A stretch of DNA of 64,000 nucleotides from Halichoerus grypus (Eukaryota; Chordata; Mammalia; Carnivora; Phocidae), in contig NC_135722.1 of NCBI RefSeq assembly GCF_964656455.1, forward strand, positions 51,540,628-51,604,627. Reading direction: 5' to 3'. A model generated the notes under the pieces. The model was given only the letters and a program-made list of their open reading frames with translations, was not told the origin of the DNA and made no database searches. Below are positions 11,817 through 24,100 of this stretch, one piece after another. The position numbers and the translations under genes are program-made. Position 1 is the stretch's first letter. The number at the start of each line of letters is the position of its first letter.

Positions 11817-12505
11817 AACATTAGATGAACCCAAATTGAGGGACATTTTACAAAATAACCTGCTTGAACTCATTAAATGTCAAGGTCATGAAAGACAAGG
11901 AAAAACTGAGGAACCATTCCAGGTTAAAGGAGACTACTAAAGAGACATGAAACTAAATCCAACTTGGGATCCAGAATTCTCTTTTCTTGTAAGGATAATC
12001 ATTGGGACAACTGGTAAAATGTGAATAACATCTGTAGATTAGTTAATATCAATATTAATGCCCTGCTTCTGAGGACTGTACCAAGGTAAGTAAATGTCCT
12101 TGTTTTTTAGGAAACACAACTATTTAGGGGTAAAGGGGCATCATGTGTGTAACTTACTCTTAAATAGTTCAGAAAAAATTATGTATCTCTCTATATATAA
12201 TTATATATTATATATAATATTTATATACATCATAAAGCAAATGTGATAAAATTAACAATAGGTAATGTGGGCGAAGAGTTTACAGCATTCACTGTACTAT
12301 TTTTGAAATTATGTAAAAATAAATCAGGATAATGCTTACCCTTGGGGGATGGGTAGTGACTGGAAGAAGTATAAGGTGGGTTTCTGAATATAATGGTCTA
12401 TTTCTTGATCAGATGTGTTTAGTTTGTGAAAATTCAGTGAGCTATATACTTGCAATATATGCACCTTATAAAAGTATATTTCAATAAAAAGTTTTTAAAA
12501 AGTTA
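11817..12505 (+). mobile_element. Old L1 (L1M type) 3' end
   Basis: The 3' part reads GTGTTTAGTTTGTGAAAATTC, then GAGCTATATACTTGCAA and TATATTTCAATAAAAAG, the usual end of old mammalian L1s in sense orientation. An AT-rich simple stretch (about 12190-12225) lies inside. No open frame remains. Confidence 0.75.
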
Positions 12506-12849
12506 AAAACAAAAGAGAGAGCAAAAGCTTGTCTCCATAAAGCATACAGCTCTGTGTCTAGCCCACAGTAAACCTGCAATGAAGGTCAGATGGTAAGGCC
12601 AAGCATAGGGCTAGGCGTGCAGTATGTTGGCACTTGAAATGAGATGCAGCAGGGAGCAGGCTGGGCAAAATGGGGAAGGGGTATCACTTCACCCTAAGAC
12701 AGGAGTAAGAGAACCCTCTTACCCTCTTGTGTACCTCACCCCTTCTCTCCTAGAGGGCTTTCCTCAGCTCTGATGGGAGCACCCAGGCTTACAGCCCAGA
12801 ATGCAGGCCCAGGGGAGCACTGCATCCCCAGCTACCCCTGAAGCAAATG

Positions 12850-13170
12850 AAAAAATATAGATATAGGAAATGTGCTTGTGATTCTGTCACTGGGATATGC
12901 AAATAAAATATATATGATAGGCTTATCTGCCTAATATTCCTGCCAATTCATTCTCTGGGTGTGATTAAAATGAGCAATAAATTCCTCGTGAGTCTCGGTG
13001 GAATAAGGATTCGGGAGTGGAGATGCAGGCTGGCATCAGCACGTCCCCCTCAGCTGAATATTCATCATGGAATAGCTCCCCATATTTTTGTTTTATCTGC
13101 CATCACGTACACAAAGATATATTTCTACCTCTCTCCTTCGTCTCTTAGTTAAAACATGAAAATGGTCTAA
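12850..13170. other. Unique AT-rich block, candidate conserved noncoding element
   Basis: There is no repeat signature. It contains the octamer ATGCAAAT, GATAGGCTTATCTGCC (paired GATA-like sites), AGCAATAAATTCC and GCTGAATATTCATC. The density of such words suggests a regulatory element; not demonstrated. Confidence 0.35.
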
Positions 13171-13214
13171 GCTTTAAGTATTAAACTCTCCATGTAGTAA
13201 AATCCTTCAAACTG

Positions 13215-13480
13215 AGATCACAAGCTACCTTCTCTATGAAGCCTGCCCTGCTCATTCTGCCTGGAGGTGGTCCATGCTTTCTCGGAGCCCCCACAAACTC
13301 TCTGCAGACCACTCCTAACGTACAAATCAGTCTGTGGGTATCAGAGCTAAGAGCGCCTGCCTCTCCCCCATCCTCCTCTTCTAGGCAGCCAGCTCAGAGG
13401 ACAGGGGCTGGGCTTCATCTACCTCTGAATCTTCTCAGGGGGCCCAAGGAAGCTACTGCACAGAGAATGCTGAGAAACTG
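13215..13480 (+). repeat. L2 3' remnant
   Basis: The phrases CTATGAAGCCTGCCC and GGACAGGGGCTGGGCTTCATC, with the downstream order, fit a decayed L2 3' end. Confidence 0.5.
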
Positions 13481-13632
13481 AGCAAACTGACAGTAAGGAG
13501 AAAATCATTTAGGCCACTTAAGGTGACAAAGATTCTTAGATAAGTGATACATTTTAAAAGGCAGAATGAAATCAAAGATTAGGCTTATGGATAACTTGAA
13601 AATGGGAAAATTATCAAGAAATAATATTAAGC

Positions 13633-13749
13633 AGAGCACCTGGCTGGCTCAGTCGGAAGAGCATGCAACTCTTGATATCAGGGTCACGAGTTCAAGCCCC
13701 CACATTGGGTGTAGAGATTACTAAAAAAATAACTTAAAAAAAAAAAAAG
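13633..13749 (+). mobile_element. Old short CAN-SINE (CTGGCTGGCT type)
   Basis: GAGCACCTGGCTGGCTCAG head, a TCACGAGTTCAAGCCCC phrase, GGGTGTAGAGATTAC, then poly(A). This is the roughly 110-bp older subfamily. Confidence 0.88.
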
Positions 13750-14156
13750 ACTATTAAGTGGAAACCCCCCCCCTCCAGATTCCAAATATGGAACTAGGAT
13801 CATAACTCAAACACCTTCAGGGCCAAGTAGGAAATATAAATGTCTGACAGGCCAGCACATAATATAATAAGGAGTTGAGGGGCCTGTGGCTGGAGAATCC
13901 ACACTCCCAACCGCCAAGGGGTCACATTTTTTAAATAAATTCTTGGGTGGCAAAATAAAATATGGCTGCCAGTTTGAGACTCCTATATATACAGTAGGCT
14001 ATCAATCAGGTTAAAAAAAAGAGGCCAACTATATATAGATAGATAGATAAGGTCCAGAAAAGGCAGATCTAATATCATAAAAAGAAATCCTCTCATTCAT
14101 ATCCCAATAGTTACTTATAACAACTTGACTTTCTGTAAGTCACCTGCTTTCTTTTC

Positions 14157-14361
14157 TTTTTTTTTTTTTAAAGATTTTATTTATTTATTTGACAGAGAGA
14201 GAGATAGTGAGAGCAGGAACACAAGCAGGGGGAGTGGGAGAGGAAGAAGCAGGCTTCCCGCTGAGCAGGAAGCCCGCGATGCAGGGCTCGATCCCCGGAC
14301 CCTGGGATCATGACCTGAGCTGAAGGCAGACGCTAAATGACTGAGCCACCCAGGCGCCCCA
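14157..14361 (-). mobile_element. CAN-SINE
   Basis: Antisense full-length copy. An imperfect duplication of GTCAYCTGCTTTCTTT flanks it (from 14139 and from 14362). Confidence 0.93.
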
Positions 14362-14394
14362 GTCATCTGCTTTCTTTCTTTCAGCTTCAGTTTT

Positions 14395-14603
14395 TTTTTT
14401 TTTTTTTTTAAAGATTTTATTTATTTATTTGACAGAGAGAGAGAGAGAGAGAGCACAAGTAGGCAGAGTGGCAGGCAGAGGGAGAGGGAGAAGCAGGCCC
14501 CCTGCAGAGCAGGGAGCCAGACGCGGGGCTCGATCCCAGGACCCCAGGATCATGACCTGAGCCGAAGGCAGCCGCTTAACCGACTGAGCCACCCAGGCGC
14601 CTC
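14395..14603 (-). mobile_element. CAN-SINE at a MIR edge
   Basis: Antisense copy with the perfect duplication TCAGCTTCAGTTTT (14381-14394, 14604-14617). It lies only about 20 bp from the preceding SINE, so this T-rich site was hit twice. Confidence 0.94.
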
Positions 14604-14720
14604 TCAGCTTCAGTTTTCCTATCTGTAAAATGGAGGTAGTAAGAGCTGCTTCAAGGATTTATTACAGAATTAGAAAAAATACAGAGAGCACCTGGCACAG
14701 CGCCTATTATTCACTCGGGC
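14604..14720 (+). repeat. MIR, 3' half
   Basis: CAGTTTTCCTATCTGTAAAA, then TGGAGGTAGTAAGAG and CACCTGGCACAGCGCC, in MIR order. Confidence 0.8.
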
Positions 14721-15234
14721 ACTAGCCTTGTACTAACATGGCCCACATTAAGCCCCTCTAAGGCAGCCAAATTTAGTTAAGGGTCCCTCAGCAGCCCTAA
14801 CCCCTCCACCTATGCTGGCACTAAGAGGCCTGCCCTCTGTCATACCACTGAACACACCATGTGCTCTCTTGGCCAAGTCCAGGGTGTGCTCTCATGGGAC
14901 AGCTATTGTGCCTGAGAGGGACGACAGGAGTGCAGTCCCTGAGGTTATCTGAAACATGTGTAGGGATTTCCTTAAGACACCTGAGGAAACTGACCTGACC
15001 TCGAGGGCTGCTCCTAGGGGTGGAAAATCTGAACAGAGAGGAAGGAAGTGCTTGCTCTCTAGTAACCTTCACTCTTGCTAGTCCCAAGCACTCCTCAGGA
15101 TGTGCTGTGAAAGCCCATCTCCCTTCCTACCCTGCCACCTTCTCTGGAAGAAACTACCACAAGATAGTTACTAAGGATCCCAGGGAGACAAACTGTATGG
15201 TTAATGCTGGTTGCCAGATATTTCCAGTTCTCCC

Positions 15235-15580
15235 CCTTCTGGGTACATGGTAGGATTACTCTTCTTGGCCTCTTGTGATTGGGTGGGAACAAGGCATTAG
15301 TTCTGTCCAGTGAGTTGTGAGTGGAAGTAAAGGGTCTACTTCTAGACTGAGCATTTAACTACCGATGCAAGACCCTCCAGAGCATTCTTTTCCCTCTGGC
15401 CAGCAACCTGCAACATCCCAGAGGGTGGCTGTAATGCCAGTCTGGTCTCTGAGGGCCTATGATGAACAGAGACCATCATGGACAGGCTGTATGAAGCCAA
15501 AAATAAATCTTCACTATTTTATACCACTGAAATCCTGGGTTGTTACAACATAATCTGGTTTATTCTGACCAATACATAGA
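15235..15580 (+). mobile_element. Old LTR-like remnant
   Basis: Features include GTCCAGTGAGTTGTGAGTGG, AAAATAAATCTTCAC (a polyadenylation-like word), ACCACTGAAATCCTGGG and TTCTGACCAATACAT at the end. These resemble the 3' end of an ancient mammalian MaLR/ERVL-type LTR. The family is tentative. Confidence 0.5.
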
Positions 15581-15609
15581 AAATTGTATACTGAATGGAA
15601 CCTTAGAAA

Positions 15610-15755
15610 CCATTTTGTGCAATGTCTTCATTTCACAGAGGTAAACTGAGCTTCAGTGAAGGGAAATACTAGTTCCATGTCACCCAGTCAGTGAGTGGTG
15701 GTGTTGGGATCACAACCCATGTCTTGTCTGTCTCAGTCCAGTGACCTAAGTGCTC
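15610..15755 (-). repeat. MIR, antisense
   Basis: TTCATTTCACAGAGGTAAAC, then CATGTCACCCAGTCAGTGAG and GGGATCACAACCCATG, is antisense MIR. Confidence 0.7.
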
Positions 15756-15905
15756 TTACTCAAGACATAGAATATATGACACTAGGTGGGACCTGTCATA
15801 CTGAATCATCTCAAGGCACTTCCGCCGATGTGCCAAAAGAGACTCCATGATGATGGAAAGAGCAGAAGAGTGAGAGTCAGTAACCAACTCTGCTCTTTCA
15901 CGAAG

Positions 15906-16388
<483 letters not shown>

Positions 16389-17382
16389 ACTGAGTCCAGG
16401 TGGCTAAATCCAAATTTTTTACCATAAAAAGAAAACAAACAAATAAAAAAAGAAAATGAGTCTTTCAGTTCTAGTCCTACCATTGAACCTACTACATGAC
16501 CTTGTATTCAAGTCTATTAGTTTCTGTTTTGACACTAAAGCACTCTGGGGCCAAAGGCAAGCCATGTCACATCCCTGGGCTCCAGTTTCCTCAGGAGTAA
16601 GACGAGTCCACTGATTTAGGCTTCAGAGATTTGAAACGTGTGCCCCGCAGAAGGACCCCCACAGAAGCTGCCTGGGAGAGAAGGGCTAGGCCAGGTGGCT
16701 GTGGCGCTGGCCCACCTCTCAGCTTTAGTTTCCTCTGACTTATTTGTTTAGGCTTTGGTAAGATTTCCCACCACTGGACTTGATGATTTCTGAGGTCCCT
16801 GGCAGCTCTGAGATTTGTGATGCTAGTTCTTGGATTCTGCCCAGTAGTTCCTGAGGGATAGCGCGGTGGCTGGGAAGAGCAGAAGGCAGCCTGCATTTAG
16901 GGAGTTCAAAAGTTTGGTTGAGAAGATCAATTTATGATGGAGATTTTTTGGGCTTAGACTGTACCAGGCTTTCTGGAGTATGTGTGGAAGGGAGGGGTGA
17001 GGGAATGATTCTGGAAGGAGTGATGATGGGAAAAGATTGCCTGTGAGGTTAAAGAATATGTGAGGCCTGGGGTAATAGTACTTGGGCTAAAGATTTCGTC
17101 TAACTATCCCTGGTTCTGTGAAAAGGAGCTAGAAGGCCCATTACCTCAAAAACTGAATTTGAAGATTAGTCCTCAGAAGTTAGAAGTGGCTCAGGCCTCT
17201 GCCTGGTCATGACAGGGGCAGCTTCCTATTCTTGATGAGATTGGGGGCTAGATTTGTATTTAAACAGACAATAATCATCTAAGGAGAAGTGGCTTTGGTA
17301 TGGAGCCAGACATAATTTAATGAGTGAAAGATTAAATGCAGCACGGAGTACCCACAGGCCTTCTCCTTTCTCTGAGACTTAC

Positions 17383-17480
17383 CTTTGCCTCAGAAGTCCT
17401 CAGAAGCTTCATCACCTCCCCTTCTCGGGCATAATCCAAGGGTGTGTGTCCCATTTCATTCCTCTGCAGGGGGTTGGCTC
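17383..17480 (-). CDS. CLPB: CLPB exon encoding ankyrin repeat 4
   Basis: This 98-bp exon has the acceptor TTCTTGCCAG and a consensus donor AAG|GTAAGT. After completing a split Gly codon it encodes [20 protein letters not shown] followed by [12 protein letters not shown], 32 full codons. The [17 protein letters not shown] part is ankyrin repeat 4 of CLPB and leads into the charged linker before the AAA+ domain. It ends on a codon boundary and the next exon starts with a Tyr codon, giving the SEAK-YQEK junction of mammalian CLPB. The residues look identical to human CLPB as I recall it. Confidence 0.96.
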
Positions 17481-18457
17481 CTGGCAAGAAGAGAAATAGT
17501 CAAAGACTGTATGAATGATCAGTGGGGCCTCAGCCTTCCCTCAGAGGTGACTTGGGCCCTGATTTCAGAGGAACGAATTCCCATGGAAACAGGGAGCAAC
17601 AAAACCTAAGAGATTGTAGAATGGTGTGAAAAACATGTCAAGGTACTCTGAGAGGACAGTCCTTAGTTCTCTGACAGACAGGTCAGGGTATCAGGGTTCC
17701 TACACATACACGCACACATGTGCAGAAACATACTACCCATACTACTACTTACACAAAGATGCGTTATATACACATAGGTGTGTTATACACAAATACACAC
17801 AGCTATCCTACCACCAATGCATCAGTCATTAAAATGCCCCTAGGATCAAGCTCATTTGCATACAGATGAATATTCATTAATAAAATCATATAAAAGGGTT
17901 CCTTTCTAAAGCACAGAATATCCGAAAAAAGGTAAAATAGCCCCCCTTTTGTCTGCTCTCTGCTCCGCTCTCTCTCCTTTAATGCTTTTTTACCTTGGTA
18001 TTTCCTGCCTACCAGAGTTAGCGGAGTCCTCTGGAAGGGAGTAGACATCACCAGGAACCTGGCTATGGTAGCCCCAAGGTTTGATGCTCTTACCAATGCT
18101 AACTGTTGGTGAGTATGTGCATGTGGGCAGGCATTTCTTCCAATCATTAGTTCCTGTGATTTGAGGACAAAGAACTTGGAGTATGATAAAAAGAAGGGGC
18201 TTGCCCAGGCCATACATCTACCTTCTTTCTGCGTTCTGGCAGCTGACGAGCCTATGTATCAAGTGTCTACTTGGTGCAATGTCTTGGCAGATTTGGAGGA
18301 AAGGCTCCCCTGACCTCCACATTGTTAGAATCTCCTTCCCAAAGCCCAGGTCTGAACACCTCACTCCCCTCTTCAAAAACTATACATTCCATTCAGTTTG
18401 GCAAACCTTGAATGTGTAGGGCTTGAGACACAGAAGAATCAGATCTGGCCTGGCCCC

Positions 18458-18491
18458 CGGTCTCCCTGCTTCTCTGAAAGCAGGGAGACCG
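18458..18491. repeat. Perfect 14-bp inverted repeat with a 6-base loop
   Basis: CGGTCTCCCTGCTT and AAGCAGGGAGACCG are exact reverse complements separated by CTCTGA. The GC-rich arms could fold in the CLPB pre-mRNA. No known transposon ends are attached and the hairpin is shorter than a typical microRNA precursor. Confidence 0.7.
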
Positions 18492-19029
18492 AAACATAAG
18501 AAAGCTGTGCCTTGAATAGAGCAGATGCTCAAGAACTAGGTACTAAATGGAACATTCCTTGATCTTTCTTGCTAAGGAAGTATTGTCTAAAAGTAAAGAA
18601 GGGTTAAGACTCAGTCCCTGCCATAAGGATGTAGTGGGCTGGCTGGGAACACTAAATATGCAGGCAAACGCACATTAGCATGGGGCCTGGCTCAAGGTGG
18701 GTGTCTAGCTACTGTTTGCTGATGGACTGTAAAACTCAGCATTTCTCATTCCTAGGCTGTGGAAACATTTGTTCCAGGATATAAAACTATTCCTACTGAA
18801 GCTCTCTGCTTCTTAAAGGTCTATAAATTTGTCAACAATTGTAAGCATTTATTAAGCATTTACACGTGGCTGTCTGCCTGGGCCGCAGAGGAACAGGTGT
18901 GGGAGGAGGAGGGAGTGGGGCAGAGAGCAAGAAGTAGGATCCAGGCCAAGGACACTTATTATCAATGAGAAAAATTAATACTTTTATACATGATCCTATT
19001 TTCTAATAGGAATTTGAAATAAAATATTT

Positions 19030-19765
19030 ATATTCTTTTTTATTGATATAATTCATGTACCATAAAATCCAACCTTTTAAAGTGTATAATTCAGTGGTTT
19101 TAAATATACTTACAGGGTTGTACAACCATCACCACTGATTCCAGATCATTTTCTTTTTTTTTTTTTTTAAGATTTTATTTATTTATTTGACAGAGAGAGA
19201 GATAGTGAGAGCAGGAACACAAGCAGGGGGAGTGGGAGAGGGAGAAGCAGGCTTCCCGCCAAGCAAGGAGCCCGACACGGGACTCGATCCCAGGACCCTG
19301 GGATCATGACCTGAGCCGAAGGCAGACGCTTAACGACTGAGCCACCCAGGCACCCTCTAGATCATTTTCATAACCTCGAAAAGAAACCCCATAACCATTC
19401 CCCCTAAACCCAGCAACCGTTAGTCTACTTTCTGTTCCTATAGATTTGCCTATACTTGACATTTATATAAATGGAAACATACAATATACGGCCTTTTCTG
19501 TCTGGCTTCTTTCAGCATGTTCTCAAGGTTCACTGATGTTGTAGTAGGTGTCATTCATGCTGCAACATGAAAGCAGGAATGCCGCATTCCTTTTCATGGA
19601 TGAATAAAGCTCCATTCTGTGGATAGGCCACATTTTGTTTAGCCATTCATCAGTTGATGGGCATTTGGGTTGTTTCTCCCTTTGGCTATGGTGAACAATG
19701 CTGCTATGAACGTATGTGTACAAGTCTTTGCGTGGAGTGTTTTCAGGTCTCTTGGCTATAAATCT
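19030..19765 (-). mobile_element. Old L1 3' end, antisense, split by a SINE
   Basis: TTATTGATATAATTCATGTACC, GTGTATAATTCAGTGG and TACAACCATCACCAC are on the left. ATTTATATAAATGGAAACAT and CATCAGTTGATGGGCATTTGG are on the right. This is the well-known antisense 3' region of old mammalian L1s. The CAN-SINE at 19154-19358 interrupts it. Confidence 0.85.
19154..19358 (-). mobile_element. CAN-SINE inserted in an old L1
   Basis: Antisense full-length copy. The duplication AGATCATTTTC is at 19143-19153 and 19359-19369, and L1 sequence continues on both sides. Confidence 0.95.
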
Positions 19766-19784
19766 AGGAGTGGTGATAATAGGG

Positions 19785-20010
19785 GCTGCAGGTATTTACT
19801 GAGCACTGACTATGTGCCAGACACTGAGCTCTGAACTTCGTGTACACTGTATCACTTAAACCTTGCAACCACTGTTGAGAGGGAGAAATTAAAATCCCCA
19901 GGCTACAGACATGAAAACTGGGGCCCAGGAAAGTGAACCAACTAGCCCAAGGTCACAAAGCTAATTATCTGCTTGAACCAGGAGTCAAACCCATCGCCAG
20001 GTTTTCTCAA
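19785..20010 (-). repeat. MIR, antisense
   Basis: TACTGAGCACTGACTATGTG, then CCCAAGGTCACAAAGCTAAT and CAGGAGTCAAACCC, is antisense MIR. Confidence 0.8.
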
Positions 20011-20287
20011 CTCCAATTCTCCACACTCCCACAGGGCAGCCATGACACAGCCCTACTGAAATATCCTTCCCTGGTTTTTCAGCACTTACAGGATAAAGTG
20101 CCACCTCCCTGGTAAGAAGGGTATCTGTGCTCTTCCTAACTAGTAGGCAAGTCCTTAGGGGCTCTGTTGGAGTCTCATTCTTTCAATTCTATTGGCGGTG
20201 ACTGGGTGCTTTGTATCTGCAGGGCTCTGTATGCAGGCTGATGGGGGATTGGCAAAACCAAGGAACAGTCTTCTTTTTTGTATTTCT

Positions 20288-20499
20288 TTTTTTTTTTTAA
20301 AAGATTTTATTTATTTATTTGACAGAGGGACAGCGAGAGAGGGAACACAAGCAGAGGGAGTGGGACAGGGGGAGTGGGAGAGGGAGAAGCAGGCTTCCCG
20401 CTGAGCAGGGAGCCCGACACGGGTCTCAATCCCAGGACCCCGGGATCATGACCTGAGCCGAAGGCAGCCGCTTAACCGACTGAGCTACCCAGGTGCCCC
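20288..20499 (-). mobile_element. CAN-SINE
   Basis: Antisense copy with a perfect 16-bp duplication TCTTTTTTGTATTTCT (20272-20287, 20500-20515). Its body carries an extra short GGGGGAGTGGGA tandem unit. Confidence 0.95.
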
Positions 20500-21039
20500 T
20501 CTTTTTTGTATTTCTTGACCACTCTGTAGCAACTGATACCTTGGCCACTCTCCTTTGAGTTCTATAAAACCATTTTTTCAGGTTTTCCTCACACCCCTGT
20601 GATCATCTCTTGTGCAGACTTCTCTTCCTGTCTTTAAGATTAGGTGCTACCTAGAGTTTGCATCAAGGCACAATTCCAGCTTTCCAGAAGCTAATGGGGA
20701 TAAGAGATGACCAAACAACTACAACTTGGGCCGAATGTGTCAGTGTGCTGAAGGAGGGACAGACAGTACTGTGGGGGCCCAGGAAGGAATGGAGTACTAA
20801 GGGGCTTGCTCACCTGGTTTCGCCTTACCAGCCCATCCCCGGTCTCTCTGGTGCTCAACACTGAGGGGCTCCACAAGGCTGAGGGCCAGTGGCAGATGGC
20901 AACCTCCCCTTCCCCCCAAGTTCCTAGATCATGGCTAGGGCTGAAAGGGACCTACAATTCAGCAGTGGAAAGGCCTCCTTTCTTAGGCAGCCTCAAGGGG
21001 AACTCAGTCGCTAGATATGGGCTGGAGTAAAAGGGGGAT

Positions 21040-21170
21040 CCATAAGGAGAGACCTATAGAAGGGAAAGACAAGAGGAGCAAAGAGGAGAAGAGAAAGGGA
21101 AGAGAAGGGGAGGGAGGAGAGGAAGGGAAAGTGAGAGAGAAGACAGTGGGAGAAAGAACAGAGGGTGAGA
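21040..21170 (+). repeat. Purine-only (GA-rich) tract
   Basis: About 130 bases of almost pure A and G on the plus strand, polypyrimidine on the CLPB sense strand. Such tracts can form triplexes or bind polypyrimidine-tract proteins. Confidence 0.85.
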
Positions 21171-21559
21171 TTAGCTGCGTCAAACAAGTGCTGTCAGTGA
21201 TCTATATTTGCTTACAGAATGAAAAATGTGTGCCATAAACATTGGCCACTGAGTAATTTCTAGTAGGAGTTGTGTCACTTCTCATAAAGGATGGGATGGG
21301 GACAGGTAGGACATCTCTGCACCTGGGCCAGCCAGCACAGGGATGCCTTTTAAAGCAGTGTTGGGCCTATCTCTAGCTCAGGAGGCTCTCGGTCAGTCCC
21401 CACCCCAGCCACTCCTGAGGGGGTTAGCCAGCCGGTTTCCCCAAGGTTCTGCAGCCTCAGGGCAGCACTTCTGCTCCCACTTTAGGAAGGCTGAGTGGGG
21501 GCACCATGGAAAATGTCCATCTAATATTAGTCCCCCAGCCCCCAACACCCTTGCTCTGA

Positions 21560-22110
21560 TGCTCTGACTTGACTAATTGCTGTAATAATTGATAGAACCT
21601 GACTTCTACAACTGATCGATTTCACCTCCACGACCAACGGCCACAAGCCATTATACTCCAATAAATAACCACACTGGGTCTCACCCGCCTGCCCTCTCCG
21701 GGGGCATCAGGATAGCCCGTGCCCTGGCCTGACCTCCCCTTGTCTCCCACCCAGGGCCCCTCCGGGCCGAGCAGCTGGTCTAGAGGGTCAGGCCTCTGGG
21801 AGCAAGTGAGAGGGCCGAATGGAGGTGGGGAGTGCTAATCGCAGGCCATCCGTCACCTCCCACTGGCTGTCTGGGGCTGGGGCCAACACCTGGAGCACCC
21901 CAGGCAGTATAGTGCAGGACCCCTCCTCTCCTCTCCCTGCTCCAGATTAGTGTGTCCCAGCTTATAATATTTGATAAATAGCAGACTGGCTTCCTGGCAG
22001 CACTGCTGCGGCTGTGCCTGCCCGCTACAGCTGTGGAAGGTCACTCATTGGGGAAATATGTTTCTGTCAGTGGTATTGAAAAAAGTTTAGTGGAGTGACA
22101 GGCCTCAATT
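21560..22110. other. Unique block, candidate conserved noncoding element
   Basis: No repeat is recognisable. It starts with GACTAATTGCTGTAATAATT and has CTCCAATAAATAACC, then a GC-richer middle, then TTATAATATTTGATAAATAG. The homeodomain-like words at the two ends suggest a regulatory element; this is inference. Confidence 0.35.
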
Positions 22111-22589
22111 TTTCAAATTTTATTAACTCCATCCTCTTAACCATTTGTCTTGAATTCCTTCAGATTCTGGGGGACCTGTCAATAGGGCTTGGGTCAGGAA
22201 AGTAAGGTGTGTGTGTTTGGGGGTGGTATGGGCTGGTCCTGGCTGGTACCAGTGGCTGGCTTGGGTCTCATCATGTAAAGCAGTGGAAACGGTGTTGGCA
22301 GGACAGAAGGCTGGCCCACTGGGACCCAAGGAACCCCCTGCTCTTCTCTGGCATAGTGCCTGCCTTTGGTTTGACACAATCATAGATTTTCTGAGTGGAA
22401 AAACACCTTAATGGTGAGCTCTTCCAATTCCCTAAGAAGAGACGCCCCTCTACTACATCAGAAACAGGTGGTCTCACCCTGGCTCCCCTGAATGTGCCCA
22501 GAACCTAGCCCCGCGCTCATGGTTCTCCAAGGGGTTCCCCCCACTAAACCAAGGACAGAACTCGGTTTCATATGAGTTCCAACCTCTCC

Positions 22590-22895
22590 CTTCAACCTCA
22601 CTCCCACCTTGGTCTTCCGGCAAATACCTGTTCATCTTTAAAAACCTGGTTCAGGCTTCTCTAATAAACCTTCCTGGTTCCCCTCCCATCCCAGGTTTGG
22701 AATCACCGTTTGTGCTCCCACAGGCCCTTCTACTTCTACCTTAGTGATCATTCTGCGTGGAAACAGTCTGTCTGCATCCAAGACTGAGAGCTCTTCGAAG
22801 TCAGGGATCATGTCTGATCCACTGCTATATCCTTGCTACCCAGCACAGGGCCTGGCACAGAACAGGTTTCACTAAGATTTACCAAATGAATGGAT
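22590..22895 (+). repeat. L2 3' end
   Basis: ACTGAGAGCTCTTCGAAGTC, CACAGGGCCTGGCACAGAAC and a final CAAATGAATGG follow the L2 3' order well. Confidence 0.75.
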
Positions 22896-23924
22896 TTCTT
22901 TTCAGGGACTATCTTCTGAGGCCACACAAAACATGGCTGCTCTTCTGGCCTCAGAAGAGCCCTCTGACAGCAAGTGTGTGATCATGTCACTGACTCCTGT
23001 AGGCCAAAGCTCCTGGTCTCTTTTCTTGTCCCAAGACATCTCTCTGGGAAATAAGGTCAGGTCAGGCCCCAACATCCTCTAGGCTCTGTGGGCAGGAAGT
23101 GGGGAGGAATTGGTGGGACAGACTGGCTCACTTGCCCATCCTTGGTGGAGGGCTGAAATTAGGGTGGGGGAGGCGGCTTGTTACTCCCTCCACCCTTGTC
23201 ACTACCCGTTCTGGCCCTCTGCCTACCTCTGTGAATATCAAAGAAGATAACGCTAGTATAAGAAGGCTTTAAAAAAACACAACAGTAACTACCCTATACA
23301 AATGGGTTAAGCTGTATTATCAATAATACTGACATGCTCACACACTCCCCACTGCCCCCTACAGTTCTATCAGCCATACTGGCCTTCTAGTGATCCAGGT
23401 CTACCACCACTGAGTTTCCGTGACTCACCCCTTCCCCTACATGTAGTTGGCTCCCAGCCCTCTAAAAGAGCACTGGGTGGGGGAGCTTGCTGGGGTGGGG
23501 GTTACCACTCCCTGGCTGTGTGATCCAGGACACTTTCTTCACTTCTCTGGTGGTAATGATTGCTGCCTTGCCTACCTCTAGGGGTTTTGTTTGGACTGAG
23601 TAAAATAAAAAGCTTGAAAGTGATTGGTGGGGGAAAAAAGACTGTATAATGTTCTTTGTAATGTTTATATTCACTCTTCCTTCCATTTTTACTGCTAGCT
23701 CCTTTACCACCTTCATCCTGATTTTCACTATTTCAATAGTTTGTTTACCCCCCATTTAGAAGTTTTTTGCTGAATATAAGGGAAATTTTTCCAATAATCA
23801 GAGATGTCTGTCAGTGTGGAGCAGTCTACTCTTTCTGGTTGTGAGTTCCCCACCAAGGAAGCATTCCTAGAAAGAATGACCACGTCAGAGAAACCACACG
23901 CCTTCCCTGTCTCCACACTATTGT

Positions 23925-24100
23925 TTGGGCCACTCTTCACGCCTGGAACCCCGCTCCTTATCTCCCTGACTACCCCTTGTTCAAGGTCCCTCCCTCTGGG
24001 AAGCCTCTACCACCCTCCAGCTCTCAATGCTCTCTGTCTGTCCATGGGCTCCTGTTGTCTTTCCAACACCCACCTTTTCCTGGGGGCCCATCCCTGTTTA
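23925..24100 (+). repeat. L2 fragment
   Basis: GGGCCACTCTTCACGCCTGG, then TCAAGGTCCCTCCCTCTGGG, resembles the L2 tail region. Confidence 0.5.

Noticed and set aside
15600..15905. Target-site duplication for the RPL23A pseudogene
   Set aside because: Comparison of the flanks (AGAAGAGTGAGAGTCAG and GAAAATGAGTCTTTCAG) is too imperfect to claim.
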